A DNA stretch of 52,832 bases from Chloroflexota bacterium (GCA_009391845.1 QWJG01000006.1:1-52832); one strand, 5' to 3'; shown: positions 10,996 to 20,101, counted from the stretch's first letter. A program made the numbers and translations. The notes: generated from the letters alone by a model not told the origin.

Positions 10996-11409
10996 CTAAC
11001 TCTTCCGGGTGCCGTACTTGCTACGACCACGCTTACGGCCCGAGACGCCAGTAGCGTCCAGAGCACCACGTACGATGTGATATCGCACGCCTGGGAGATC
11101 CTTGACTCGACCGCCGCGAATCAGCACTACGGAGTGCTCCTGCAGCGAGTGCCCCTCACCGGGAATGTAGGCCGTGACCTCAATCCCGTTGGACAACCGC
11201 ACACGCGCCACCTTGCGGAGCGCGGAGTTCGGCTTCTTGGGGGTGACGGTTCGCACCTGGGTGCACACGCCACGCTTCTGCGGCGAGCCCTTGGGCGATC
11301 GACGCATGCGGTTGTTGAGCGTGTTGAACCGGAAGCGCAACGCGGGCGCCTTCGTCTTCTTTCGGACCGGCTGACGGCCGTTGCGAACGAGCTGACTAAT
11401 CGTCGGCAC
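10996..11409 (-). CDS. rpsL: 30S ribosomal protein uS12
   Basis: A 137-residue uS12, a decoding-centre protein. Seen are [18 protein letters not shown], the segment [20 protein letters not shown] with the Lys usually altered in streptomycin-resistant mutants, and [20 protein letters not shown] with the second such Lys. Both are wild-type here, so a streptomycin-sensitive ribosome is predicted. It is the first gene of the long ribosomal block, about 300 bases downstream of a strong promoter. Confidence 0.98.
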   Translation of the reverse strand: MPTISQLVRNGRQPVRKKTKAPALRFRFNTLNNRMRRSPKGSPQKRGVCTQVRTVTPKKPNSALRKVARVRLSNGIEVTAYIPGEGHSLQEHSVVLIRGGRVKDLPGVRYHIVRGALDATGVSGRKRGRSKYGTRKS

Positions 11410-11719
11410 GTCGCCTCCACTTCCAGTTTCCGGCGGATGCCGGCACGCTTCGTTTACCGCTCGTCCGAACCGTCTGCGTCGACCAACCCGTCAGCGGATC
11501 GATCGCCGTCGAGCGCCTCCAACGGAAGCGCCCGTCAACGTCTCGGTTCATCCACATTTCCGGCGTAACCGGGCGTCTGTTCCCGGACACAACGAACGGC
11601 CGAATGGCTGGTAATGAGCCTCGCCACGGCGTGCGCGAACGCACATTGCCGCCGGTCCTCACTACACGATGCCCAATCGACCGCGATGGGGACGCGCACC
11701 CCGGGAGGCGCGACCTCTG
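11410..11719 (-). other. Long untranslated leader of the str block
   Basis: About 310 bases between the predicted promoter and rpsL hold no credible gene on either strand: the short open frames are Arg/Ser/Pro-rich shadows without ribosome binding sites. The region would be the 5' leader of the rpsL transcript, long enough for a ribosomal-protein regulatory structure. No specific fold was identified by eye. Confidence 0.5.
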
Positions 11720-11747
11720 AGTCTACCGACAGTCTGGGGAGTGTCAA
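11720..11747 (-). promoter_or_regulatory. Predicted sigma-70-type promoter of the str/S10/spc block
   Basis: On the minus strand a perfect -35 box TTGACA (11742-11747) is followed after 16 bases by TAGACT (11720-11725), matching the -10 consensus at four of six positions. It lies 46 bases downstream of the PIG-L gene stop and faces rpsL. It is the best promoter match seen in the window, fitting the expected high expression of the block. Confidence 0.75.
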
Positions 11748-11792
11748 CCGAGGCGCGAACGCACCGATCAACGTCTGCGCTTGCGCGCGGGG

Positions 11793-12584
11793 TCAGCCGA
11801 ATCGCACCAGGCGAAACGACTCTTGAAAGAGTAACCCCTCTGCCTCTAACTCGGGCTCAAACTCACGCGACTCCCTGACAGCCCGCTGACGCGCATCCTC
11901 GATCGCCCGCGTTCGGTACCGATCGAGCATCGCTTCTTCGTCGCGCCCGCCCATCTGCGATTCGTGCGCCATGATCGAGCGCACCTTCGTCCGCAGCACG
12001 CCGCTGATGTCGACGTGGTAGTCAGGCTCGTTCGTCCCCGCCAGCAACAACACCCGAGGGCGGTAGGGCTCGAAGCCCTCGTCCTTGTCGCGCGGGTAGT
12101 AGAGATGATCGTCGCCGGCCGGGTAAATCGCGTCGTAGGTGGCGCGTCCCGTCCGCCGGTGATCGCGGTGGTTGAAGCCGGGGCGGAACCCGTCCCACGT
12201 GATCACCAGATCGGGCCGGTGGATCCGCAACTGGCGGACGATCAGCCCGCGTAGCTCGTTGGTGTTCTCGATGTAGCCGTCCGGGAAGCCGAGGAAGGTC
12301 GGTTCGTCCGCGCCCAGGATCGCCGCCGCGCGGCGCTGCTCCTCCTCGCGGGTCGCCGCCAACCGCTGCGGCGTCATATCGATGTCTTTCGTACCCTTGT
12401 TGCCGCTGGTCGTGACCACGATGTGTACAGCCCAGCCCAGCTCGCAGAGCCGCGCCACGGTGCCACCGCAGACGAATTCGTTGTCATCCGGGTGCGCCAT
12501 CACCACCATCGCGCTGCGCGTGCCGGCTTCCGTCATCTCCTCGATCACGTCGACCTGGACGGCCACGTCCGGAGCGCTGGTCAT
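11793..12584 (-). CDS. PIG-L/LmbE family N-acetylglucosaminyl deacetylase-like protein
   Basis: A 263-residue zinc hydrolase of the PIG-L family. The metal-binding motif AHPDDNEFVCGGT is near residue 30 and the second His site lies in NHRDHRRTGRATYDAI. Family members remove N-acetyl groups from GlcNAc-linked substrates, for example in mycothiol (MshB) and bacillithiol (BshB) synthesis, or in mycothiol S-conjugate cleavage. It lies 3 bases after an MshA-like glycosyltransferase, so the two probably act on one substrate. Whether that product is a thiol precursor cannot be told from sequence alone, because no ligase gene (MshC or BshC type) is in the window. Confidence 0.88.
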   Translation of the reverse strand: MTSAPDVAVQVDVIEEMTEAGTRSAMVVMAHPDDNEFVCGGTVARLCELGWAVHIVVTTSGNKGTKDIDMTPQRLAATREEEQRRAAAILGADEPTFLGFPDGYIENTNELRGLIVRQLRIHRPDLVITWDGFRPGFNHRDHRRTGRATYDAIYPAGDDHLYYPRDKDEGFEPYRPRVLLLAGTNEPDYHVDISGVLRTKVRSIMAHESQMGGRDEEAMLDRYRTRAIEDARQRAVRESREFEPELEAEGLLFQESFRLVRFG

Positions 12585-12587
12585 CGG

Positions 12588-13886
12588 CTATCCCCCCGCC
12601 GCACTGGCGGCGTCCGCGACTTGTGCGGTTTCCGCGGTCCGCGCCACGCCGTCGCGCGCCAATTCGTCGTAGAGCAGCAGCAGCCGTTCAGCGACCGAAT
12701 GCCATGAGAAGTCGCGCATCCGCTCCACCCCGGCGGCGCCGAGGGCCTTGCGTAGTGGTTCGTTTCGCAGCAGCAGCTCGATCTTTTCCGCGAATGGCTC
12801 CGGGCAGCGCCACGGCACCAGGTACCCGGTCCGCCCGTCCGCCACCGTCGAGGCCAGCCCACCGACGCGCGAGACGACCACCGGAACGCCCGAGGCCATC
12901 GCCTCGACCGCAACCAGCCCGAACGACTCGGAGAACGAGGGCATCACCACCACGTCCGCCGCGCGGTAGTACTCAGGCAATTCGTGGTGCGCGATCGCGC
13001 CGACGAAGGAGACCAGGTGGCGAACGCCAACCTCTTCGGCGATTGCGCTGAGGCGATCGAACTCCGGGCGTGCCTGCTCGTCGCCACCGATGATCAGCAG
13101 CCGCAATGCCCGCTGATCCGTGATCTGCGCGATCGCGCGGATCAGGATGTCGAGGCCTTTGAGCGGCTCAATTCTGCCGACGGCGAGCACGATACGGTCT
13201 TCGGCGGCGATCCCAAGCTGCCGTCGCGCCGCTTCGCGCGAACCGGGGTGGAACCGTTCCGGATCGACGCCCAGCGGGATCACGTCGATGCGGTCCGCCG
13301 GAACGCCGTAGACCTGGCGCAGCAGGCGCTCCTCGTAGCTCGTGGCGGCGATCACGCGGTCCAGCGACTGCACGAGCCGGCGCTCAGCCTCGAGGCGCTC
13401 GGGCGGCTCGTGCTCGGACGCGCGTGCGCGCAACTTCACCTCGCCCAGCGTGTGGAACATAGCGACGTGTGGGACGCCCCATTCGGCCGTCAGCCGCTCG
13501 CCGGCGACGCCGGACAGCCAGTAGTGCGAGTGAATCAGGTCGTAGTGGGTGCCCTCACTGGCCCGGAACGCCTCGATCCCAGCGGCGAACGCCGCGGTGT
13601 GGTGAATGAGGTCGGTCTTCGGCAGTGGCGCCGCCGGTCCGGCCTCGATCTGAATGAGCCGCGCACCGGGCGCGAACTCGGTGATCATTGGGGCTGCGGG
13701 ATCGTCGCGGCGCGTAAACACGTCGATCGTCCGACCGCGCTCGGCAAGCCGCTCCGACACCTCGTGGACGTAGACGTTCATCCCGCCGGTCGCGGCGCCG
13801 CCCAGCGGCGCCAGCGGCGAGGTGTGCATTGAGAGCACGGCGATGCGCGAAGCCTCGGAGGGGGTGACGCGCGGAACCGGGGTCAT
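12588..13886 (-). CDS. GT-B glycosyltransferase, MshA-like (GT4 family)
   Basis: About 432 residues. The N-terminal domain begins RIAVLSMHTSPLAPLGG then GGMNVYVHEVSERLAERG, strongly reminiscent of MshA/sucrose-synthase-like GT4 enzymes. The C-terminal nucleotide-sugar domain has VGRIEPLKGLDILIRA and the catalytic E-x7-E region PSFSESFGLVAVEAMASG. MshA uses UDP-GlcNAc and inositol phosphate; substrate here is not known. The start is uncertain: the ATG at 13886 has GAGG nine bases upstream, and a longer version from 13922 is possible. It is followed 3 bases later by the PIG-L gene. Confidence 0.88.
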   Translation of the reverse strand: MTPVPRVTPSEASRIAVLSMHTSPLAPLGGAATGGMNVYVHEVSERLAERGRTIDVFTRRDDPAAPMITEFAPGARLIQIEAGPAAPLPKTDLIHHTAAFAAGIEAFRASEGTHYDLIHSHYWLSGVAGERLTAEWGVPHVAMFHTLGEVKLRARASEHEPPERLEAERRLVQSLDRVIAATSYEERLLRQVYGVPADRIDVIPLGVDPERFHPGSREAARRQLGIAAEDRIVLAVGRIEPLKGLDILIRAIAQITDQRALRLLIIGGDEQARPEFDRLSAIAEEVGVRHLVSFVGAIAHHELPEYYRAADVVVMPSFSESFGLVAVEAMASGVPVVVSRVGGLASTVADGRTGYLVPWRCPEPFAEKIELLLRNEPLRKALGAAGVERMRDFSWHSVAERLLLLYDELARDGVARTAETAQVADAASAAGG

Positions 13887-13938
13887 GCGCGGGGGCCTCA
13901 TTCTCAGCGGACGGGCATGCACGACGATCAGTCGCCGA

Positions 13939-13963
13939 GGGCACAGTAGAAATGCATGTGCCC
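13939..13963 (-). terminator. Hairpin after thrC, possible terminator
   Basis: GGGCACA (13939-13945) and TGTGCCC (13957-13963) form a perfect 7-bp stem with an 11-base loop, located between the thrC stop and the glycosyltransferase start. There is no T-run after it on the minus strand, so it may be a weak or factor-assisted terminator, or an operator palindrome for the downstream pair. Confidence 0.4.
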
Positions 13964-14011
13964 TGTAACCTTCAGCGTATCACGCGGACCAATCGAGGAG
14001 GGTCGGGGCTG

Positions 14012-15100
14012 TCACCAACCCAGCGCGTGCTCCACGGCGGCGGTCTCGGCGGCTGATTCGACGCGGCGCGCGTCGATCTGCAGTGCCGTATCCGGATCCT
14101 TGAGGCCCGCGCCGGTGATGATGCAGACGGCCGTCTGGCCGCCGAAATCCTCACCCGCGGCACGACGCTGAAGCAGGCCGGCGACCGAGGCGGCGGAGGC
14201 CGGCTCGCAGAAGATCCCTTCGTCCGCCGCCAGCCGGCGGTACGCGTTCAGGATCTCGTCGTCGGTCACCGCAGTGATCGTGCCGCCAGACTCGTCGCGG
14301 GCGCTGATCGCGCCATCCCACGAGGCCGGGTTGCCGATCCGGATCGCGGTCGCGATCGTCTCCGGCTTCGCCACGGGCGATCCGGAGACCAGCGGCGCCG
14401 CGCCGGCCGCCTGGAACCCCCGCATTCGCGGTCGCGTCGCGATCTTCTCCAGGTGGTAGTACTCCGTGAATCCGCGCCAGTAGGCGGTGATGTTGCCCGC
14501 GTTGCCGACCGGGATGCAGAGCAGATCGGGCGCGCGTTCCAGTTCGTCCGCGATCTCGAATGCGCCCGTCTTCTGACCTTCGATACGGTGCGGGTTCACC
14601 GAGTTCACGAGCGCGACCGGGTGGCGCTCCGATAGCTCGCGCACGATCCGCAGCGCGTCGTCGAACGACCCGTCGATGCCAACGATCGTCGCGCCGTGGG
14701 CGACCGCCTGGGCCAGCTTCCCCATCGCGATGTTGCCCGAGGGCACGACGACGATCGCCTCCAGCCCGTGCCGCACCGCGTACGCAGCCGCCGAGGCCGA
14801 GGTGTTGCCCGTGGAGGCGCAAATCACCGCCTGCGCGCCGGCCTCGGCCGCTTTCGCGACCGCCAGCACCATCCCGCGATCCTTAAACGAACCGGTCGGG
14901 TTGGTGAACTCCGCCTTGAAGTAGAGCGCCTCGAGGCCCAGCTCTCGCTCCAGGACACGCGAGCGGATCAGCGGCGTGCCGCCCTCGCCCAGCGTGACCA
15001 TCGGCGTCTCATCGGTAATCGGCAGCAAGTCGCGGTAGCGCTGGAGGATGAAGCGGCTGTCACCGCTCAACGGGTGCGCGGCAACCGACGGCGCGCTCAC
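14012..15100 (-). CDS. thrC: Threonine synthase
   Basis: A 362-residue fold-type II PLP enzyme converting O-phosphohomoserine to threonine. The PLP Lys lies in [11 protein letters not shown] (around residue 75), followed by the phosphate-binding [14 protein letters not shown] and the Gly-rich [15 protein letters not shown]. Length fits the short threonine synthase class. Its start overlaps the stop of a coiled-coil gene by four bases (ATGA), and hom lies one gene upstream, so the last two threonine-branch steps are co-transcribed. Confidence 0.95.
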   Translation of the reverse strand: MSAPSVAAHPLSGDSRFILQRYRDLLPITDETPMVTLGEGGTPLIRSRVLERELGLEALYFKAEFTNPTGSFKDRGMVLAVAKAAEAGAQAVICASTGNTSASAAAYAVRHGLEAIVVVPSGNIAMGKLAQAVAHGATIVGIDGSFDDALRIVRELSERHPVALVNSVNPHRIEGQKTGAFEIADELERAPDLLCIPVGNAGNITAYWRGFTEYYHLEKIATRPRMRGFQAAGAAPLVSGSPVAKPETIATAIRIGNPASWDGAISARDESGGTITAVTDDEILNAYRRLAADEGIFCEPASAASVAGLLQRRAAGEDFGGQTAVCIITGAGLKDPDTALQIDARRVESAAETAAVEHALGW

Positions 15101-16101
15101 AGCGGTTGCTCCATCACGGCGTCCTCTGTCTGTTCGGACATTCTCGTCAGCAGCGTGCGCGAGACGCGCAACTCCCGCTCGGTCTCTTCGACGATCCTCC
15201 GACCGGACTGCTCTTCGGCGCGCACCTGACGGCGCATGTGCTCGACGATCGAGATGCGCAGCCCCTCCAGCCGTTCGCCGAGCCGGCCGAGCCGCTCCGC
15301 CGCGCCCGCTTGCTCGCGGACGAGCCGCGCGCGTTCCTCGGCGGCCTCGCCCAGCGCGATCTGGCTCGCCGCGACCAGTTCCTCGATCTCCGAGAGCCGG
15401 CTTTCGTGACGGGTGCGCGTCGCCCGCTGCTGTTCGAGGAGATCGAGCACCTCGGCTTCGCGATCACGAATCGAGCGGAGCGAGGCGATCTCCGCCTCCA
15501 TCCGCTGTCGCGCCACGCGCGCCGCAGCCGCTTCGCTGGTCAGCTCGTCGAGCCGCCGATCCAGATCTGGCAGCCGCGCGCTCACGGTCGCCAGCTCCTG
15601 CGCGTTCTCGATCGCCGCGTCACGCTGTGCCGCCACCTGCCGCTCGAGGGTGACCAGCCGTTCGTCGTGCAGTTGATCGACGCCGCTGCGTTCCGCCGCG
15701 ACCGCGCGAAGCGCTCGCTGACGTTCCTCTCCCGCCGTCTGGTGGCCCTCGAACAGATCGAGGCGTGAGGCGATCACCTCCAGCGCGCGCCGCAGCTCCG
15801 ACTCGAACTCACGGTCGCGGGTCGCCGCCCGCTCGACGAGCGCACCCAGATCGCGGCGCAGCGTCGCCTCGGAGGCGAGCCGCTCGTCGAGGCCCGCGAG
15901 TTCGCTCTTTACCTCGCGCGCAAGATCCTGTCCGGCCTCGTGGCGGAGCGTGCGGCCCTCGACGGTCTGGAGTTGGCCCTCGAGGGCGGTCACCTCGGTA
16001 CGCAGCACCTCGAGCATCGCCCGTGAGTGGCTCAGTTCGCGTGCCAGCTCGTCGATGCGCGCGACGCCAAGCGGGATCGGGATCGGGCGATCGGCGGTCA
16101 C
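15097..16101 (-). CDS. Coiled-coil protein of unknown function coupled between hom and thrC
   Basis: A 334-residue, Glu/Arg/Leu/Ala-rich protein that reads as almost continuous heptads from about residue 15 to 320 (for example [20 protein letters not shown]). No signal peptide, membrane segment or enzymatic motif is seen. It resembles SMC-hinge-less coiled coils only in composition. Both ends overlap neighbours by ATGA, with hom upstream and thrC downstream, so its expression is tied to threonine synthesis genes. It may be a scaffold or a cell-structure protein that merely shares the operon; no function is assigned. Confidence 0.85.
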   Translation of the reverse strand: MTADRPIPIPLGVARIDELARELSHSRAMLEVLRTEVTALEGQLQTVEGRTLRHEAGQDLAREVKSELAGLDERLASEATLRRDLGALVERAATRDREFESELRRALEVIASRLDLFEGHQTAGEERQRALRAVAAERSGVDQLHDERLVTLERQVAAQRDAAIENAQELATVSARLPDLDRRLDELTSEAAAARVARQRMEAEIASLRSIRDREAEVLDLLEQQRATRTRHESRLSEIEELVAASQIALGEAAEERARLVREQAGAAERLGRLGERLEGLRISIVEHMRRQVRAEEQSGRRIVEETERELRVSRTLLTRMSEQTEDAVMEQPL

Positions 16102-17399
16102 CGCGCGCCACCCTGGCCGGCGATCGGCAGCACGTTGCCGACCCGCTGCACGACGCCCGCGCTCTCGATCTGGTGCAACGCCTCGAGCACGTCGCCGCCC
16201 GCGGCGAGGTGGGTGGTGAGGACCAGCTCCGCGGTACCGGCGTCCTCGTCATCTTCGAACTGGAGCACGGAAGCGATGCTCACGTCGCGGTCGCCCAGCG
16301 CGCCGGCGATCTGCGCCAGTACGCCAGCCTGATCCGGCACCGTCAGCCGCACGTAGTAGCGCGAACGGTGCGAGGCGGGCGGGACCACGCGACCCGGCGC
16401 AAGCGGCGCGACCGGGAGCGGAGCGCGCCCGGCGACGATGTCGCGGACCAGCTCCAGCACGTCGGCCAAGACCGCACTCGCGGTCGGCGCCGCACCGGCG
16501 CCGGGGCCCTCGAAGAGCACGCGGCCCACGAGGTCGCCCTCGATCTGCACCGCGTTCAGCACCCCGTCGACCTTGGCCAGCGGTTCGTCGCGATCGATCA
16601 GCGTCGGCCGGACGCTCGCGATCAGCGCGCCGTCGTTGAGGCGCGCGCCGGCGAGCAGCTTGATCGTGTAACCCAGCTCCGCCGCGTACTCGAAGTCACG
16701 CGCGGTCAGCGACGAGATGCCCTGGCGATCGATCGCGTCGGGCGCGATCTCCAGCCCGAAGGCGAGGCCACAGAGGATCGCGAGCTTGTACGCCGCGTCG
16801 AAGCCCTCGACGTCGGCCGTCGGATCGGGCTCGGCGTAGCCCAGGCGCTGCGCCTCCGCCAGCACATCGGCGTAGTCGGCGCCCTCGGTCGCCATCGCGG
16901 TCAGCATGAAGTTGGTGGTGCCGTTGATGATGGCGGTCACGGCCGTGACCTCGTTCGCCAGCAGATCGCGGGAGAGCGGGCTGATGATCGGGATGCCGCC
17001 GCCAACCGAGGCTTCGTAGAGCAGCCGTACGTCGTGCTTCGCAGCGAGCGCCAGCAGCTCCGCGCCGTGCTTCGCCATCACCTCTTTGTTCGCCGTCACG
17101 ACGTGACGACCGGAGGCGAGCACCTGTGCGATGTAGTCGTGAGCGGGATCCTCGCCGCCCATCAGCTCGATCACGATCTGCGTCCCCGCGTCCGCGAGAA
17201 TGTCCGCCAGATCCGTGGTGAGCTGCGACCGATCGAGGCCCGGGCGCGCCCGGCCGACGTCGCGCACGAGGGCGCGGCGCAGTTCCAGCGGGCGACCGAT
17301 CGTGCGTTCGTAGCGGGCGGCAGACGCGGTCACGGCGGCGATCACGCCGCCACCCACGTTCCCCGCGCCCAGCATTGAGACCCCGACCGGCTCGGTCAC
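16098..17399 (-). CDS. hom: Homoserine dehydrogenase with ACT domain
   Basis: A 433-residue NAD(P)H-dependent enzyme reducing aspartate semialdehyde to homoserine. The N-terminal Rossmann motif is VSMLGAGNVGGGVI; the catalytic domain has VTANKEVMAKHG, IINGTTNFMLT, and GYAEPDPTADVEGFDAAYKL with the catalytic Asp/Lys region. A C-terminal ACT domain (residues ~350-425, YVRLTVPDQAGVLAQIAGAL) predicts feedback control by an amino acid such as threonine. A GTG start is used 4 bases after the foldase gene. Confidence 0.96.
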   Translation of the reverse strand: MTEPVGVSMLGAGNVGGGVIAAVTASAARYERTIGRPLELRRALVRDVGRARPGLDRSQLTTDLADILADAGTQIVIELMGGEDPAHDYIAQVLASGRHVVTANKEVMAKHGAELLALAAKHDVRLLYEASVGGGIPIISPLSRDLLANEVTAVTAIINGTTNFMLTAMATEGADYADVLAEAQRLGYAEPDPTADVEGFDAAYKLAILCGLAFGLEIAPDAIDRQGISSLTARDFEYAAELGYTIKLLAGARLNDGALIASVRPTLIDRDEPLAKVDGVLNAVQIEGDLVGRVLFEGPGAGAAPTASAVLADVLELVRDIVAGRAPLPVAPLAPGRVVPPASHRSRYYVRLTVPDQAGVLAQIAGALGDRDVSIASVLQFEDDEDAGTAELVLTTHLAAGGDVLEALHQIESAGVVQRVGNVLPIAGQGGAR

Positions 17400-17403
17400 G
17401 CCA

Positions 17404-18519
17404 CTAACCCCCCAGCCGCGAGGTTACGTCCGCCAGCACCCGATCGTTAATCCACGATTCCTCGTCGGCGGACAGGTCCTCGTCCACGTCGAGTGACGCG
17501 ATCGTCGTCGCCAGCCAGTCATCGAGCCGCACGCGCGTCAGTGAAGTCACGATCGCGGTTTCGTACGCGCGATCCTCGGCGACCTCGGCAACGAGGTAAA
17601 TCTCGAAGAACAGCCCGGAGGTGATCGGCGCCGTCCACTGGCCCGGCTCCAGATCGGCGATCGCCGCCTGAACGTCGTCGCTCTGCAGTACGCCAGCGGT
17701 CCAACCGATCTCGCCGCCTTCGCCGTCCTCGGTGGCGACCGACTGCTCGTCGGCGAGGAGCGCGAAGTCACCGCCGGCCTCGAGCGCCGCGATCGTCTGA
17801 TCAGCCGCGAGCTGCGTGCTGACGCGGATCCGCTGCAGGCGCACCTGCACGCCGGAGCTGCCGACCTCTGCTTTGAAGTGATCGCGCAACCGCTGGCGGT
17901 ACAGGCGCGCCTCGATAATTGCCTCGTACTCGGCGCGACTGAGGCCGGTGTTTCGCAGGAACGTCGTCAACGCATCGGCGAACGCCTGGGGATCGATCGT
18001 CGCTTCGGCCGTCGGATCGGCGGTCGCCTCTGCCGTGCCAGTCGCCTCGGCGGTGGCGGTGCCCTCGGCGGTAGCCGACGGATCCGCGGTGGCAGTTGCC
18101 TCGGGAGTCGCGGTTGGGCTGGGATCGTCCTCGATCAGGCCGAGATCGAGGTTGAGTTCGCGCTCGATATCGGCGGGTGTCACGGCGTCCACGGTGGTGG
18201 CGCCGACGCGGCGCAGCGCCTCTTCCTCGATCACGTGATCGAGGATCTCGCGGGCGATGTCGCCGATCCCGGAAACGCTGCCCTCGAAGAAGGCCAGGTA
18301 CACGGCGCGATCAGCAATTTGGCGCGCCTGGTAGCTGTGATCCTCGACGGTCAGGACCCGCGCACGCGGCGGCAAGTACTTGGTGACATACAGCCCGGAC
18401 AGGATCAGCAACCCGGCGATCGCAAGGACCGCCACGACGCCCATCGTAATCAGTCTGGTCTGGCGTTCGGCTCGCTCTCGCTCAGCCGCGCGCCCTCGAC
18501 GCTCCCGCTCACGCGCCAT
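17404..18519 (-). CDS. Membrane-anchored PpiC-type peptidyl-prolyl isomerase/foldase
   Basis: 371 residues. A basic cytoplasmic start (RERERRGRAAERERAERQ) precedes one membrane helix (about residues 24-46, LITMGVVAVLAIAGLLILSG). The extracytoplasmic part has a SurA/PrsA-like helical domain interrupted by an Ala/Thr/Asp-rich linker (about 130-175), then a parvulin domain recognised by VRLQRIRVSTQLAADQTIAA, GGDFALLADEQSV and GGEIGWTAG. Such proteins help fold exported proteins. GGAGG nine bases before the ATG supports the start. Linkage with hom is probably transcriptional only. Confidence 0.85.
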   Translation of the reverse strand: MARERERRGRAAERERAERQTRLITMGVVAVLAIAGLLILSGLYVTKYLPPRARVLTVEDHSYQARQIADRAVYLAFFEGSVSGIGDIAREILDHVIEEEALRRVGATTVDAVTPADIERELNLDLGLIEDDPSPTATPEATATADPSATAEGTATAEATGTAEATADPTAEATIDPQAFADALTTFLRNTGLSRAEYEAIIEARLYRQRLRDHFKAEVGSSGVQVRLQRIRVSTQLAADQTIAALEAGGDFALLADEQSVATEDGEGGEIGWTAGVLQSDDVQAAIADLEPGQWTAPITSGLFFEIYLVAEVAEDRAYETAIVTSLTRVRLDDWLATTIASLDVDEDLSADEESWINDRVLADVTSRLGG

Positions 18520-18618
18520 GCGCGTTCTGTCCTCCCCTGGCGCGCCGCCGAAAACAACTGATGGCCGTGGGGAGCGTCAGTGGCGGCGCTGGTGGTGGTG
18601 TCGAACTCGGCGAATCGG

Positions 18619-18984
18619 CTACCGGCGCGTTGGACTCGGGCGACCAACGGCGATGCCGCTGACCCGCACGTGCTCCGAGGTGTACGGCAACAGCGCCACC
18701 TGACGCGCCCGCTTCACAGCGGTCGCGATCGCGCGCTGGCACTTCGCACTGCAGCCAACCTTGCGGCGGCCCTCGATCTGCCCGTGCTCGTTCAGGAAGC
18801 GGCGCAGCGACGCGATGTCTTTGTAGTCGACGACCAGCGGCTTCGCCATGCAGATGTCACAGCGACGGCGCCCGCGGCGCGGCCGGTCATCGCCGCCGCG
18901 GTCACCGCGGTCGCCGCGATCTCCACGGTCTCCGCGATCGCCACGATCCCCGCGGTCTCCACGGTCGTCTCGGTCAAAGGTCAT
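18619..18984 (-). CDS. rpsR: 30S ribosomal protein bS18 with DRG-repeat N-terminus and zinc Cys
   Basis: A 121-residue protein. Residues ~42-121 are bS18 (KDIASLRRFLNEHGQIEGRR, then CQRAIATAVKRARQVALLPY). The first ~37 residues are a DRG/RGD tripeptide repeat (about eight units) encoded by 9-base repeats at about 18885-18975. Four Cys (CDIC and CSAKC) suggest a zinc-binding form. Normal bS18 is about 75-85 residues. AGGAG precedes the ATG. It ends the rpsF-ssb-rpsR operon, the common arrangement. Confidence 0.95.
   Translation of the reverse strand: MTFDRDDRGDRGDRGDRGDRGDRGDRGDRGGDDRPRRGRRRCDICMAKPLVVDYKDIASLRRFLNEHGQIEGRRKVGCSAKCQRAIATAVKRARQVALLPYTSEHVRVSGIAVGRPSPTRR
18885..18975 (-). repeat. 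In-gene 9-base tandem repeats encoding the DRG stretch of bS18
   Basis: Imperfect tandem copies of a 9-base unit (minus-strand sense GACCGCGGN/GATCGCGGA type) within the rpsR 5' coding region. The repeats keep the reading frame and vary mainly at third positions, so they look maintained as coding sequence and could still expand or contract. Confidence 0.7.
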
Positions 18985-19008
18985 CGGTCGCTCCTGCTCT
19001 GGGGGTCG

Positions 19009-19422
19009 CTAGAAGGGAAGGTCGTCTGGATCGAGGTCGCCCTCGGTATCAGCGCCGACCGCCATCCCGGGCGTGAAGCCTTCCGCTGGACGGTCGCCAC
19101 GACCACCCAGGAACTTCACCGTCTCCGCGACGAGCTCGGTCTTATAGCGCTTCTGCCCATCCTGGCCGTCCCAGGATCGGGTCTGCATGCGCCCCTCCAC
19201 GTAGACCTGTCGGCCCTTCGCGAGGTATTGCGCACAGGTTTCTCCCAGGCGATTCCAGGCGACGACGGAGAACCATTCCGTTTCGTCGACCCGTTCACCC
19301 TGGGTGTTGGTGTAGTTGCGGGACGTCGCGACGTTGAAGTTGGTCACGGCTGTGCCATTTGCCGTGTAACGCATCTCCGGATCGGCGCCCAGGTTTCCAA
19401 TAATCATGCACTTGTTCAGCAT
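19009..19422 (-). CDS. ssb: Single-stranded DNA-binding protein
   Basis: A 137-residue SSB. The OB fold occupies about residues 1-105 (NKCMIIGNLGADPEMRYTAN, then WFSVVAWNRLGETCAQYLAKG and YVEGRMQTRSW). The C-terminal tip ends in acidic residues and DDLPF, the partner-binding motif of bacterial SSBs. The linker is short compared with E. coli. It lies between rpsF (51 bases upstream) and rpsR (24 bases downstream), the usual replication-translation operon. Confidence 0.97.
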   Translation of the reverse strand: MLNKCMIIGNLGADPEMRYTANGTAVTNFNVATSRNYTNTQGERVDETEWFSVVAWNRLGETCAQYLAKGRQVYVEGRMQTRSWDGQDGQKRYKTELVAETVKFLGGRGDRPAEGFTPGMAVGADTEGDLDPDDLPF

Positions 19423-19473
19423 TGCAGCGCTCCGAACGGGGAGAGTGTCTCGGTCGTGACTCCCGACCGACGG

Positions 19474-20010
19474 TTACTCGTCGGTCGGAGCCGTCGCTTC
19501 AGCGGGAGCCGCAGCCACCGGGGCCGCTGCTTCAACAGGAGCCGCGGCGACCGGAGCCGCTGCGACTGCCACTGGAGCATCCTCGGTCGCCTCGTCGTCG
19601 TCGTTGTCGTCGTTGTCGTCATCGCCGTCGTCGTCACGCGGACGCCGATCGTCGTCCCGGGGCGGACGCGACGGTCGTTCACGATCGGCGGCAACGCGCT
19701 CGTCACGCGGCGGCTCCTCGTAAGGAATAATGCCACGAATGAGGAGATGCCGGAGCACATCCTCGGAGAGGTTGAGCTGGTTCTCCAGCGGCTGGCAGAT
19801 CTCCGGCGACGCGCGGAACGTCGAGAGCACGTAATAGCCCTCGAGGTTGCGGTCGATCGGGTACGCCAACCGGCGGCGACCCCAACGGTCGACGCTCAGG
19901 ATTTGTCCACCGGGGCCGGAAACGAGCGCGGAGATGCGCTCGACGGCGGCGTCAAGCTCCTCCGCGGTCAGGCGCGGGTGGAGCACATACATCAATTCGT
20001 ATTCGTTCAC
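19474..20010 (-). CDS. rpsF: 30S ribosomal protein bS6 with long charged tail
   Basis: 178 residues from a GTG start at 20010; GGAGGA lies six bases upstream, which decides this start over the longer open frame. Residues 1-95 are bS6 (NEYELMYVLHPRLTAEELDA, DRWGRRRLAYPIDRNLEGYY). Residues ~100-140 are a run of Arg/Asp-rich sequence (DDDGDDDNDDNDDDE) and the last ~35 an Ala/Pro/Val tail. Family members are about 95-130 residues, so the tail is exceptionally long. bS6 binds bS18 on the 30S platform, and rpsR follows in the operon. Confidence 0.95.
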   Translation of the reverse strand: MNEYELMYVLHPRLTAEELDAAVERISALVSGPGGQILSVDRWGRRRLAYPIDRNLEGYYVLSTFRASPEICQPLENQLNLSEDVLRHLLIRGIIPYEEPPRDERVAADRERPSRPPRDDDRRPRDDDGDDDNDDNDDDEATEDAPVAVAAAPVAAAPVEAAAPVAAAPAEATAPTDE

Positions 20011-20101
20011 GGATCCTCCGCTGATCATGGACGATGGGAGCGCCGCCTCGAGGCGCGGTCTTGCCGCGCAATCGACGCCCCGACCAGCGACGGGGAGCAT
20101 A

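Noticed and set aside
18885..18975. Short direct repeats that could suggest a CRISPR array
   Set aside because: Units are 9 bases without spacers and lie in frame inside rpsR.
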